In this document: in pieces, positions 34,921 to 47,010 of the stretch | Numbering within the stretch: position 1 is the first letter of the stretch | Layout: every line of letters starts with the position of its first letter | Assembly: GCF_008831285.2 (NCBI RefSeq) | Contig: NC_045146.1 | Span: 1,116,001-1,180,000 of the forward strand | From: Nymphaea colorata | Taxonomy: Eukaryota > Streptophyta > Magnoliopsida > Nymphaeales > Nymphaeaceae | Direction: 5' to 3' | Length of the DNA: 64,000 nucleotides | Position numbers and translations under genes: made by a program | The notes under the pieces: model-generated | Databases searched by the model: none | Seen by the model: the letters and a program-made list of their open reading frames with translations, nothing else | Told to the model about the DNA's origin: nothing

Positions 34921-35755
34921 TTAACGGTCCAACCTTTCCAAAATCTCATGTTCCACCAACTAATATCACCAATAGAGGTTGAGATCTGGGCCTTCCTACT
35001 GAACCAGGAATAAGGGAAAAACTTGGAAGCACTTTTTCCCCGAATAACCAAGTTCGCCAAACTAAAATTGTGATAAATAAGGTGTCTAAATGTGAATTCC
35101 TTATTTTTAGCAAAAAACGATCCCGTTCATCTACGAACTTATAAATCGTCTATAAAGAGAGAAATTGATACTCTCTACTGTGCAAGAACAGCCCTGAAGT
35201 TTTACGCGGACGCGTGTAAACACGTGAGTGCCTATCGCTTCTCTAGATAAATGAATTTATATTATTAAAAGGTAGAAGATTGACTATGTCTTCTTCTAAG
35301 CAATGCGTTTTTTTGGCTACTGTCTTTTGCTTCAAAGGGTACTCTCAAGAGGTTAAGGTAAAGAAAGCAAGATAAACGTCTTTTGATTAGGCATGAAATT
35401 GCATATGAAATTGCATCTTACTAACTGGTGTCTTTCAGCGATTCAATTACGAGAAAGACCGAATTCACTTTGAAAAATGGTTGGTTCTGAAACTAATAAC
35501 TCAATAATGTCTTGAAGTCTTGAAGTACCGGTGAAACAGAAGAAAATAATTAGGCCAAGACGTCCTCATTGAAGATGATGGATGTGAAATTCGTAACCAA
35601 TCATGTAAGTCGCACGTATGAATTCCATTGATTGTCTGACACTTAATCCTGTTATTAAAAGGATAGCCCTCTTGAAGTTGGTTCCTCAACACTCGCTTTA
35701 TTCTTCTCAAGTAAGTTTCCCTCGCTTGAAGAAATGCATCAAATTTAGCCCTCAT

Positions 35756-35945
35756 TTAAACAGGTTTCACAAACTCATTTTATGTTTGGTACATTTTACA
35801 GAACGAACCACATATACATGATTTTCATGACCCAAGGCTCAGAAAATCTATTAAACAGGTTTCACAAACTCATTTTATGTTTGGTACATTTTACAGAACG
35901 AACCACATATACGTGATTTTCATGACCCAAGGCTCAGAAAATCTA
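35756..35945. repeat. Tandem duplication of a 95-bp unit
   Basis: The copies 35756-35850 and 35851-35945 differ at a single internal site (CATATACATG versus CATATACGTG), so the duplication is recent. It has no coding role that I can see. Confidence 0.9.
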
Positions 35946-36011
35946 TGTAAAAATCGACTGATAAGATCTTATGTTCACAATCTAAACCATGTACAAAAGT
36001 TTCAAAAGGAG

Positions 36012-36022
36012 ACTCTCTCTCG

Positions 36023-36065
<43 letters not shown>
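36012..36065. repeat. (CT)n microsatellite, slightly interrupted
   Basis: CTCTCT run with two CG interruptions at its left end. Confidence 0.95.
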
Positions 36066-36067
<2 letters not shown>

Positions 36068-38739
36068 GTTGAGTTGGATCTTGATCCTACAGAAATGGCA
36101 GAGTTGGAACTTCAACCAAGGACTTCAACTTGACAATCTTCACCTGTTACAACCACCACAGCTCCTTTTGCCCAATTCGACAAACTTGAGCGATTATGCC
36201 GATCGATTCAAACTTGAAGGAAAAGAAGGAAAAAGAAAAGTCATAATCTCATCAAGCCAGCGCGACCTGGAGTCCTATGCATTTCCTGAAGCTTTAAATC
36301 TAGGTAAGGATACCTACCAATTTGGTAGAAGAAAAGAGGTAGAGTGCTTATGCGTCCACAATCAAAGTTGTGTATGTACACTAATTCAAGGAAATTTTGA
36401 AATGAGAGAAAGGAGGCAGTGTAAACTGTAAAGGAAAATGAACATCATAAACTTATTCAATTGTCTCTACCCATAAAACTCAACCTCATTTAATCTTATT
36501 TATGGACTGGAAAATGTAAAGCACGATAGCCTATCCTATCCTGAACAATAACGTAACTATTTCTTATGATACTTTAACATTGATAATTAACAAATTTGAT
36601 ACACTTCATCCGTGAAGGGAACAAAAATTTTTCAGCTTAGAACACTCGTCAAACGCAAAAGATGCATGTCAAACAAAACCTTTCAAATGGTACCTGTAAA
36701 ACTCTCTAAGTACTCCTACGAATTGAACGGAAAGTTCATAGCTCGAATTGGTTCAACGCACGCCACTCATTTCAATTAAGTTTAACAAGTTCACGAGCTG
36801 CACATAAGCTGTTCCGTTTGGTCTAATGAGCCAATCAAGGTCGGGTTGCATTATTAGTTCAAACTTCTTAAAAGGCATTAGGAGTTATTAGTTTTTCAAT
36901 TTATGCATCTGTGTGCATGTGCACGCATTTTTATGTGAAGTCAGCATGATATATTCTCTTACACACTGCCCAGTAATATATACTCGCGCTTGGAGAGCTA
37001 ATTTACTTCTTATTCACTTCTTTCGAAGATTATCTGCTTGCACTATCGAACAAAACAGTCGCAACATCAAGTTTTAGCATGAACCGCTTGGCTTAAACAG
37101 AGTTTGAGCTACTTAAACAAAAATTGATGAACCAAGCTCAAACATGTCCTACCCATATATTTGAAATGAAATTGTACTTAGAAATTGAAAATGAGTTTAT
37201 ATAGTTGCAGCAGGTTCTCGCTGTCTTGGCAGGCAATCATGGTCCAAATACCATGGGTTCAGTTTTTCTGCAGGACGATGCTATAGGTGTACAATGTGAT
37301 ATCGAGACGGCACGAGCAATGGGTTTTATCATTGCTGCCAAGAGGATCCAAGCCTGAGTTCCCCTTTGAACTACTTGAACCAACTGCAAATGGAGGTTGA
37401 TCATTGCATTAGCCATTCACTAGTGACCCCAAACTTGCAAGCCTCCAATTCGCAAAATCCATGTTGTTGTGTGTACATTGAAGCAAACTCGGCAAAATAG
37501 CCCCGCAACTTTGGAAGAAGGGGTGCACCCTCACAAAAGGGGTCGCAGTGACCATACCCGGGCAAAAGATAATCTGTGAATTCAGAGGCCCTTTTTGTAC
37601 AAGCCAAACCCACCAAATGAGTGAAGTGCACAACAATGTCAACACATAAGAACAGATAAACATTTTGTTAATTGTCATCTGGAACCTCTTATGCATCTAT
37701 TAATTTGCTCTGCCCACCAGCACCACCATTTGATATGTCAAACAAACCGTGCAAGTCGTGCTTAATTTCACATTACGTCACACTTAGACTCATGCATAGA
37801 CATGGAGCTGGTTAAACAAGCTAAGCTTGAGGTGTCATGCTTGCTCGCAATGAGCTTCAAGTGAACGAGCTGATATCAAATAATAGTTTGTTGACGAACG
37901 TCAAGCAGGACTAACAATAGCAGCTTTAATTTCTGGTTCCTCAACTTCTTCCTTTCTATAACATCTTCAAAAAGGCCGTTTCCATGTTTCATACATGCCC
38001 ATATATTTGACGGGGAGTTTACCCCTATTTCGTCAACAAGATATTCGGCTTAAAATTCAATACTTGACCCATATTCTATCCCAAAAGAAGTTTCTTGGCT
38101 TAACATTCAATCATCAGCAACATTAAAAGGACGCAAACAACTTGGGGCGATTGCCCTTCACGGAATTGGACGTGACGTAGAAGATTAGTGTAGCTTCCAC
38201 GTAAGCAGAAGAATGAGCCTCTGCATCTTCAACTATCCAAGATTTACATCTGCTCATCACAACCACTAGTAAAGAACTTGTTTTTCAGGTTAAGACCATC
38301 ATAAAAATGTATCATCTGCAAAAGGTGAATGAAACACTCCAGCCAATCAAAGCTAACATTTGTCTTTTCCGTTGCCTCCCCGCAACAAACTTCAAGCTAA
38401 CATTTGTATCACGAGTATCACGCGAACTTACAGTTGATGTAGACTCGTCAATCTCAAAAACTGCTTTCCTGAACTTCCATTTATATGAATGTGCTGAGGT
38501 GTTAAATCAGGTCATGATCTTAATGTCCATAACGGCTCCAAGATCAAACAACCATTTGAAAATTCTACACCAACCCCATCATAAGTTGTAGAGAGGCCCA
38601 CCCTCAGGAGCCGGCTTGTTTTCCGATCACATATAACATCTCATCCTAATGCCACCAACAAAAGATCTTCAATGGAACAAGACAATTGTAGAAGAACCAG
38701 CAGCAAGCTAGGGATATTTTACCTTTACAATCATGACCA
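36066..38739. other. Intergenic, no recognised feature
   Basis: AT-rich sequence with short open frames only. I see no family resemblance, RNA gene or clear repeat structure. Confidence 0.45.
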
Positions 38740-41700
38740 GCTTAAACTTGATATGCCAAAAATACAATATTCGTAGACTTTGTGATATCTGGTTCGATTT
38801 CAATCACCATAATAGAAATAAGAGAGAAAAGAATTCTATAAATGGAGAAGTAACAAGAAGACCTGCTCCCAAACCTAATTCACTAGATTAATCAATACAG
38901 TTCCAAGTTGGACAAATTTGCCCCCGTTACACCAGTATATGGGATTAATAAAAAAATTCTACACATGATTAAAATCAGTGTCCACCATATAACAGACGTG
39001 TCTGAATTTGAAACTAGATCCAAAAACGACTTCTCATTTTACTACCCTCCTTCGAGCTGTACATGGTCTTTAACCCTGCACAACATGTTGATGCTTCGTC
39101 AGCATTTTTATTAAAGAGGTCAGCAATTTGATCTTCTGTCCGAACATGGCATATTTCCCTCTCTTTATCCTTCACATATCCATGTGCTTCATGTGGCAGT
39201 GATGAATGGGATTAGAGTCAACGCTGATGTCACTCCAACAACAATAAAGATCAAACGACCTTCCCTTACATCGCCCAATAAATGTTGAACCCATATGACT
39301 TCAACAGTCCCAGCAGCCATGGACCTATATTCGGCTTTCATATTCCATCTTGTCACATTCTTTTGTTTTCAACTAGACCACTCCACGAAACAAGATTTTG
39401 CCTAATAAAAATACATCACCTAGAAATAGATCTCTGTCAGGTTCTCCAATCCAATATGGATCTGTATCAGTACTAGGTTCATGTAGAAAAAAATGATAAC
39501 TAACCATCCCAACTTTTCCATTATTTTGCAGAAGGACCTTTCTCTTCACCGAAAAAGCATCGACAGCATTATGTCCGACATCTGTAATGACTGCAGGTTA
39601 GCTAATCATTTGCTGTGGGGAACAGACAAGATGGCTGGCATCCTTCGTCTGTACCTTCTGCACTCATCCGAGGATCACAACCTTCTGCTGAGCATCGTGT
39701 TTCTAGTTATAGGGACCACATATCCTCAATATTTTGTTCATCAAGCACAATTCTAGAAATCTTGATGTGCTTGGCAACAGGATCACAGCACTTGTACCCC
39801 TACACTTGTCTGCATACTCAACGAACCTGTTTTTTACTGCTTTCTCCTTAAACTTGTTTCCTCAAAGACATATCATAAGAACAAGACATAGCCAACAACA
39901 CGCACCCCATGACCAGTGTCGTCCAATAAGTGTGAAAAGAGGAGACTTGTGCTCTAAAATTCAACAAAAGCAGACCGTTAAATCGCATCGACAGTTGCGT
40001 GAAAAGCTTGTCATAAGGCTAACAAGCACCTTACGAACAGAAAGCATGTTTACGGGACTTTCAACAATATGAGGATGTTTGCATTCAGTCACTCCATTTT
40101 GTTAAGGAGTGTATTGGCAAGAGATGTCGATTTAGCTCATTCTCTCGAGAAAGCCAATAAGGTCATCTGAAAAATGTTCTATCACAGCAACTCATAAGGA
40201 GGCAACTGACTCTTACACAACTCGCAACTAGAACACCTTTTAACATCCGAAATTATACATTGACTCGACTTTGGAATGAGATTCTCTCCCACAATTTCTT
40301 CAATAAAAACACGATTATAATGACTTAAATGACTATAACACGGATCTGAAACATAACATTGAGAGGTATTAGAATGACAAAACTATGAAGAAGGCTTTGA
40401 ATGACAAACTGTAGAGTGACCCTCGAAGATATACATATCCCCTTCCCTCCAGCGAACATCTCCTTCATCCGAAGAACCTTGACATACACAGAAAAGGAAA
40501 TAATTTTGACATAAGAATTTATATCATCAACACGGTTGGAAAGTAGAAACTATGTTTGTAAATGTATTGATGTCGAGAGCAACACATTAGAGAAAACTAG
40601 AGGGGAACCAGACATAGGAATTTGAGCACTAGCCCTATGAGTGATGGGATAGTATGAACCATCTCACGTGACTATATTGCCCTCTCAAAAATCAGGAGAC
40701 AAAACTCAATAACTTACCTACACTGCCTCTCACATGAGTGGCAGCCTCAAAATCCACGTATCTAATAGGAGCCGTTGCATATCACCACTTGGTTTCAAAC
40801 CTTGAGCCACTGTTTATTCCCGGATCTATTTCTTTTACCTTACTATGTAAATTAAACCAATAAACTGCTTTGATACCCTTTTCATTGCATTAAAAACATG
40901 TAGGGGCTCTTCTTTGACTTCACGAATTGCCTCCCCTTAAAATAGGTAGTACACTACAATTTCTCTAGCCAAAACAACCACGTCCGCTGCCTCATTGATA
41001 CCCATCGTTTCCACATCCAAAGCCTGACGAAGTATCTGTAGCCAAGGCAATATGAAAATTTTGCATGTTCATCACTGCCTGTTATGTGTTTCATGCCCAT
41101 TTCATATGGAAGGAATTTTCCTTGAAACTTTTCAAAACTAGCAACACATGTAAGCATAAATGGGCTATAGACAACATGCATTATTCAAATCCAAGTACAT
41201 TCAAAGTCTCTTAGACTTTATTGATGGATTTCATCCGGTTCATATACTCCATAACCAATGGTGAACCCTTTCTAAGATTTTGAAACTCTATATTTCAGGT
41301 ATAGGACCTGTGCTTCTAATATCTGAGAATACGGCTGCCCAAGCTTACTCTACAGTTGTGCAATCATTAGGTACGGAGAGCAACACTTCCTGGGAAAGTG
41401 TTGAGGTGATACATACAACCAACAACTGATCCCGCATCATCAAGCAGTAACCTCTAGATTTTGAACTAGCTGAGAAGACATTCCTTTGTCATTCCTTGTT
41501 TCCTGCGAAATGTACTGATGAGACCGGAGGAGAACCCCTCCCACATGACCAAAGAGATTCTGACTCCTTATAAAAAGAATTATTTAGCACTTCTAGGTAA
41601 CATAATTGGTACAGGTAAGTTTTTTGAAGACAAGTTGCTCAGGAAATTAGTGTAAAGACGAGTGCATGAGGAATCTGTTAGAAACAAAAGAGGGAAAACA

Positions 41701-42700
41701 AACAAATACACTTTGACAAAGGAAAGCTCAAGTTCAGAAGACCAACATTCGATCAGTAACCACGAATACAAATTTGAATTGCTGGTTTAAAGCAGCAAGA
41801 GAAAGTCCATAATTTTGAACCACTATCCCTTCTCTTCCTATTTTTTCCTTTTTGGCTAGTCACTTCAACATAGAAAAACTAGGATTCAAGATCTATGTGG
41901 TCAGATTTGAAAACAATATCTTAATCACTGATATGCAGATTGAACATACAATGCCTTTAAAGACACAAGTATTTGGAATCTAGGGCCATGTTGAACCCTG
42001 ATTTTAAACAACACAAGCAATATGAAAATCAGAAAGCATAAGACTGACTGACGTCAAACTGCTTGGCATCAACATCTAATTGACGTCCGTTTGTAGAGAG
42101 TCTTTTATGGTTGATGTCAATCTGAATTTTCACAAGATCTCATGAAATAACTTGCAAACAATAATATTAAAGGAAATCCAAATTTACAACAGGACAAACA
42201 TTTTTTAGAGGTGGGGAAGAGGAATACTTGAGATTCCGATAAAGGATTTCAGATCAAAATCAGATATAAGGGGAATAGATATATGCAAAAAGAGGTTTAA
42301 GAGGAAGACAACTAGAAAAAAAAAAAAAAAAAGAGGAGAGATATGTAGACAGGCATACCTTCTGATAAAAGCTCCAGAACGTGGCAATGATACTGCGTAT
42401 GATTTTGTGATATCAGGTTTGATCTCAATCACCACAATACTAGTTTGCAGAAAAACTTGAAGACAGGAAATAAAAAAAAAATGCTTTGAAGGGAGGGGAG
42501 ACAGAAACAAAACCTGCCTCAACCCCAATTCATTATATTAATCAGCACAATTATAAACTGGATAAATTTGTCATGTTACACCAGTAAATACAATAGGAGA
42601 TTAATGAAAGAATTATGCACATGCTTCAAATCAACATTCACAATATTACTAACATGTTTGGACTTTCGATTTGGACCTAGATCCAAACACTTCTCATAAT
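38740..42700 (-). mobile_element. Ancient, heavily decayed Ty1-copia element
   Basis: On the - strand, in copia order: a zinc-knuckle-like and protease-like stretch near 40.7-40.9 kb (VDFEAATHV), a pre-integrase end near 40.2-40.4 kb (CELCKSQL), and RNase H at 38.9-39.5 kb (KAEYRSMAAGTVEVIW, then HVRTEDQIADLF). The segments 38770-39020 and 42405-42680 resemble each other along their length (TTTGTGATATC, CAATCACCA, TTACACCAGTA, AACTAGATCC/ACCTAGATCC) and lie outside the coding remnants, as a diverged LTR pair would. RT was not identified. Borders are approximate. Confidence 0.6.
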
Positions 42701-43752
42701 CACACACAAAGCCCGACAAAATCTAGCTGGGAACCCATCTGAACTGCTTTGTCTTCACTAGCCAGAAAATTGGTTTCTTCACTTCCTCGCCCAAGATGCA
42801 TTGAGAGAACAAATTTGTTCTATTTCACACTTACAACATGCACCAGCCCAACAGGTGCAATGTTGTCACTGTACAATGAATAAGTGAGCAGTTCTATGAG
42901 AAACAAGAGCCATTTCATGTCCATGAAAAAAAAAAAAAAGAAATAGCTAACTGTTCTCCAAGTATTATAAATTAGGTAGTTTTTTTCTAAATTAATTTTA
43001 AATTTTCCCATGCCTGTAGGACATATTGTAAAGCACAGGATTGAGGCTTTTCCAACCATATTTAGCAACCGTAGAGATCAAACCACTGGTAAGGAAATAT
43101 TTACTAGAAGTATGTACGTAAAACTCTTTGCTGTAACAAATGACTCAATAGTACAGTACAAAGCCAGATAGTAACCAAGATACAAAAAGAATGTCAACTG
43201 CAACTCAACAAATCTTGCTATTGAAAACATAAAAGAAATGAAAATACAGCCCAAGAACTAAGACGCTTTAACAGTTTACACTTCACAGTTTCCACATCCA
43301 AAATGTCATTCGTCAACTACCTATTTGTCATGAAGACAACTAGGTTAAAGCCAAACGCCATAAAACAAATTTCCTTTCACGCTAAATGATATAAAACTTG
43401 AAAAATAGTACAGCTGTTGAGCATGATATCATGAGCTTTTCTGTAGCTGATCTTAAAAAGAGCACAGTAATACCTCTTCCATGCCTTTATATAGCTAGGA
43501 TATTATGAAACCCAGGAATGCATCCTAGAAACAGTCCTCTACATATTTTTAAGTACTTTCTTTTTGCTCAAAATCAAGTGCTACAATGTTCAGAGACTAC
43601 ATAAATATTAAGCTTTTCCTTGAGTTACCATCTGCAACTGATTGTTTTCTGAGCACGTGGAGGAGATTGAATTGTCCAAATTTCAATGCATCTAGCTCAG
43701 CTGCACAAGCAGTTCCTAACACTCTTGGTCTTTGGATTCCTGATGGCAAAGG
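42701..43752. other. Intergenic, no recognised feature
   Basis: AT-rich sequence with no coding potential that I can support. It may include outer parts of the decayed copia LTR on its left. Confidence 0.4.
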
Positions 43753-44051
43753 TGTCACACCCCATATTTTCACTCAAAAAAAAAAGTCTTTATTTACACT
43801 AAATCATAGGGCGGACAAGGACTTGGAGATGTGAAACATTCAACCAATTCACATAAAACATAAAACACCAAACAGGGCCGCGTGTCTACTTTGTATTAAC
43901 TATCTGTACATATGTTCACATATAACAAAAGGAACGGCCCAATTTGTGGTCCAGTCTTTATGTGATTTGTACAGTGTCAACAAATCTGTTACCTTGCCAG
44001 ATGTGTCCACTGTGCATTTGCAAGAAATGGGTGAAAATTTGGGGCGTGACA
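43753..44051. mobile_element. 299-bp element with TGTCAC inverted termini
   Basis: The left end TGTCACACCCCATATTTTCA and, inward from the right, TGTCACGCCCCAAATTTTCA are inverted repeats of about 23 bp with few mismatches. The interior is non-coding. No target-site duplication was evident, so the class stays open. Confidence 0.5.
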
Positions 44052-44439
44052 AACAGATTAAAGTGGATACAGAGAAGACATTTTTCCTTATTTGCATTAG
44101 GAGATTACACTTGGCAGTGAGACGGCCTTGTCACCAGTACTCCAAAACCCTGAGACTCATAGGGCTCATGCATGCTTTGTTTCTTATGCAGGGAAAGGTT
44201 TTCTCGAGCTTTAAACTCCAACTGCTTTCATGACAAAGAAAGCCCCAACCACTACACCAATTCCTTTCAGGGCTAGAGATTTATATTTGGAAGTTCTTAA
44301 CATACAAACTCAGCTAGGGGAACAGAGACAATTTGAGAAAAAAAAAGATGTATCCATGGTTACCATTCTAGTTTTACTAGATGAAAGAACTTCCTCCTCA
44401 TCTGTCACAAGCAGTCTCCCCAGGCACTGCAAATTACTT

Positions 44440-44560
44440 AGGCCACGTTTGGCTGCCCTCCGAAACGTCGTTTTGGAGGCTGATGAAACTGGGTTTAAGA
44501 GAAGCCCAGTTTTATGAAAACCTGGTTTTCAATAACCTGGGGAGGGGGTTAAGGTGTTCT
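44440..44560. repeat. Cluster of short hairpins, possible MITE end
   Basis: Begins GGCCACGTTTGGCTGCCC, a sequence type often seen at MITE ends. It then has three small hairpins in a row: CTCCGAAAC/GTTTTGGAG, AAACTGGG/CCCAGTTT and an AACCTGG-type pair. No matching far end was found. Confidence 0.3.
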
Positions 44561-45716
44561 CATGTGAATCCTATGGCTACAATGCCAGATGACATAGCCG
44601 AGGCAAGAATTCAGGAGAAATAACTTTGGTCAGTAACAGATGATACTAATATGTTTGTGGAAGCTGTCAAGGCCCTTCATCTGTGCATAGTTAACTATTC
44701 TGACAAGGTGATTAACTATTCCGACAAGGTGATAACATCAACTGCAGCTAAGAGCAACTTATCTAATAATAATATATCTTTCAACCATTAGCATTTGAAT
44801 TGTTCAGTACCGAATCAACTGGCCATCAGCATTTGAATTGTTTAGGTTTCCAAATGGATTGGAATGGCGAACACCTGATGTCACTAATAATTAAAACAAG
44901 ACATCTTGAAATTTTCAAACTAGAACCTGGACATCTGGAGCAAGAAAAAGCATATATACATTTGGACACCAGAGTCAAAAACTAAAGCTGAACAAGAAAA
45001 TTGACTTAATCTGATCAGAAACTGGTCATATACATTACAAAAAAGGAGAAGAAAAAAGGCATAACTAACAAATTACATCAAACTAACCACCTCAAGATGG
45101 CTGTGGCCATAGCCTATGTCTTGCGAAAGCTAAACTTGGTCATCGGCAGCACATCTCACAGTCATTGGAGTCAGTCACTAGAGTACCATAGTTCCCAACT
45201 AAGTTATACATTACTAAAGTATGCCTTCAGTCATCTCCCTCTGATCTCATAGCTTCAAGTGAGGGGCTGCAAGATGAGGATAAACATGTCACAAACAGTT
45301 ACATAGAACTGGACAAGACAGACAACTTGGAAATAACAAGAGAAATTGATCTAGCCAAGTAATTTAAAAGAAAATAACAATGCCAATATAAGCATCATAA
45401 GCTCATATATCTTCATTCTCCATTTTAGAAGCTCTAACAAGACAGACAACTTGATACACAAATAACAAGAGCGTTAACGTAGCCAAGTAATTTAAAAGAA
45501 AATATCTACTACCAATATAAGCATCTTGAGCTCATAAATTTTCATTCTCCATTTAAGAAGCCTGTTGCATAGCCTCTAATACTCACCTTCCGCCCATAGG
45601 AATGATTGATAAAACTTAATATTTTAAGTTCCTACCACAATAAAAAATGCAAAACCAACTATGGATCATTAACCTACGCATTTTATCATACTTTTATGTC
45701 TTATTCTTTAAGCTTA

Positions 45717-45804
45717 GCGGGTATTTGATGCACAGGAAAAACACTGTACAACCCCAGAAGGATTTTGGGACTGTATGGCTTTCCCGTGCTGCATCAAATG
45801 CTGG
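45717..45804. repeat. Fold-back element, about 88 bp
   Basis: GCGGGTATTTGATGCA...CAGGAAA on the left pairs with TTTCCCGTGCTGCATCAAAT on the right. The arms are separated by a short centre in which CCCCA/TTGGG also pair. This is a MITE-like hairpin with no coding capacity. Confidence 0.5.
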
Positions 45805-46509
45805 AATTTCCAAGATTTCCCAAGAAAAACAACTTTGCCGAAAAATACCGAGCAAAAATTTGCCATTATCATTCCCGAGAATGAAATTTGTGACAATGTT
45901 TCAAACCAGAAGAGATGGCATAGTCGTGCCTTCCATCTAACGAGTCAATAGGAAAAATAACTTGTGGTACTTGGGATTCTTTTCAGTAGTTGCAGTTTAT
46001 CTTGTCCACAATTGCTTGGTTTTCACTCTGAATCAATTAGGTTCCATGAAGTATAGTAACCCTAGTTTTTCTAACATTATTGGCTCCCATTGTGCGGCAA
46101 CCTGCCAGTTGTGGAACTCCAACAACTGCTCTCTTTTCTCCTTTTCTGCATAATTTAAGGCTTCAATGGATCATAAATTGTTAGTAGTACATTTTCATTT
46201 TCACTGATATTGGTTCATGCAAATTACATGTTGTTATAATCTTAAAAGGCACTAGTATACTGTTAAATGCTTTCATGGCTCTTGGTGTTGGTTCTTGCAC
46301 ACCGAAAAGGGTGAGATGTTTTAGGGCCACCAACGGTCACACTTTTTTTGCAGAGGAAAATTTCTTCAAGCCCAACAAACAAGGGGAACTTATTCTCGAA
46401 TTCTTCTTCGGCACTAGCTCATAAAGCTTTTTCTAGTTGGCTAGTCCTGTGATTAATTATCTTCGGCACTAGCTCATAAAGCTTTTTCTTTCCTTTGAAG
46501 CTCTCTTTA

Positions 46510-47010
46510 GTTTCTTCACCTATTGTATCCATATCTTCACATCAAGATGGCATTGCTGGCCTTTCATCAATCCCCATTTCCCCCCAATAACTTTATAAGT
46601 GACATACTTACCTTCAAAAACAACTTCAAACCTTGTAGAGAATATTGTAGCCACTGTCTCAATGAACATCTCTTCATTCGAACATCCTTGACAAGGACAA
46701 ATGGGTGAGTAAATTTGGTAGGGAGAATTTGTATCACCAACAAGTCTGGACATAAAAATCTTACTTTTTGTTATATATCTAGTGTATGAAGAACATTGCA
46801 TAAGCTAATGACAGAGTTTGATGAAGGAATAACAAAAATTCCTATGTGAGAAAGGTGACTGCCATCTCCAATTACAACGTTGTCTTTTCCAAAATAAAAG
46901 GAAGCATATGAGACTTTACTGACATCATCTGCAGCATGGGTCGCTGCCTTCAAATCCACATGCCACATGCCTCAGCTTGATGTTCAACAGTGACCATTAT
47001 TGTTGCACAT
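46510..47010 (-). pseudogene. Copia protease-region remnant
   Basis: On the - strand, MWHVDLKAATHAADDVSK followed by VVIGDGSHLSHIG and VISLCNVLHT matches the copia protease and the stretch after it. The active-site DSG is replaced by DLK. Frame is lost downstream, although pieces continue to about 46.53 kb. No LTR was found. Confidence 0.65.

Noticed and set aside
37409-37696. 95-codon minus-strand frame with a hydrophobic N-terminus
   Set aside because: No recognised family, no neighbouring exons, and lengths like this are expected by chance in AT-rich DNA.
46405-46490. 29-bp direct repeat (CTTCGGCACTAGCTCATAAA...) about 55 bp apart
   Set aside because: Real but short and without context. 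It could be part of the copia relic on its right and is not enough to call a feature.
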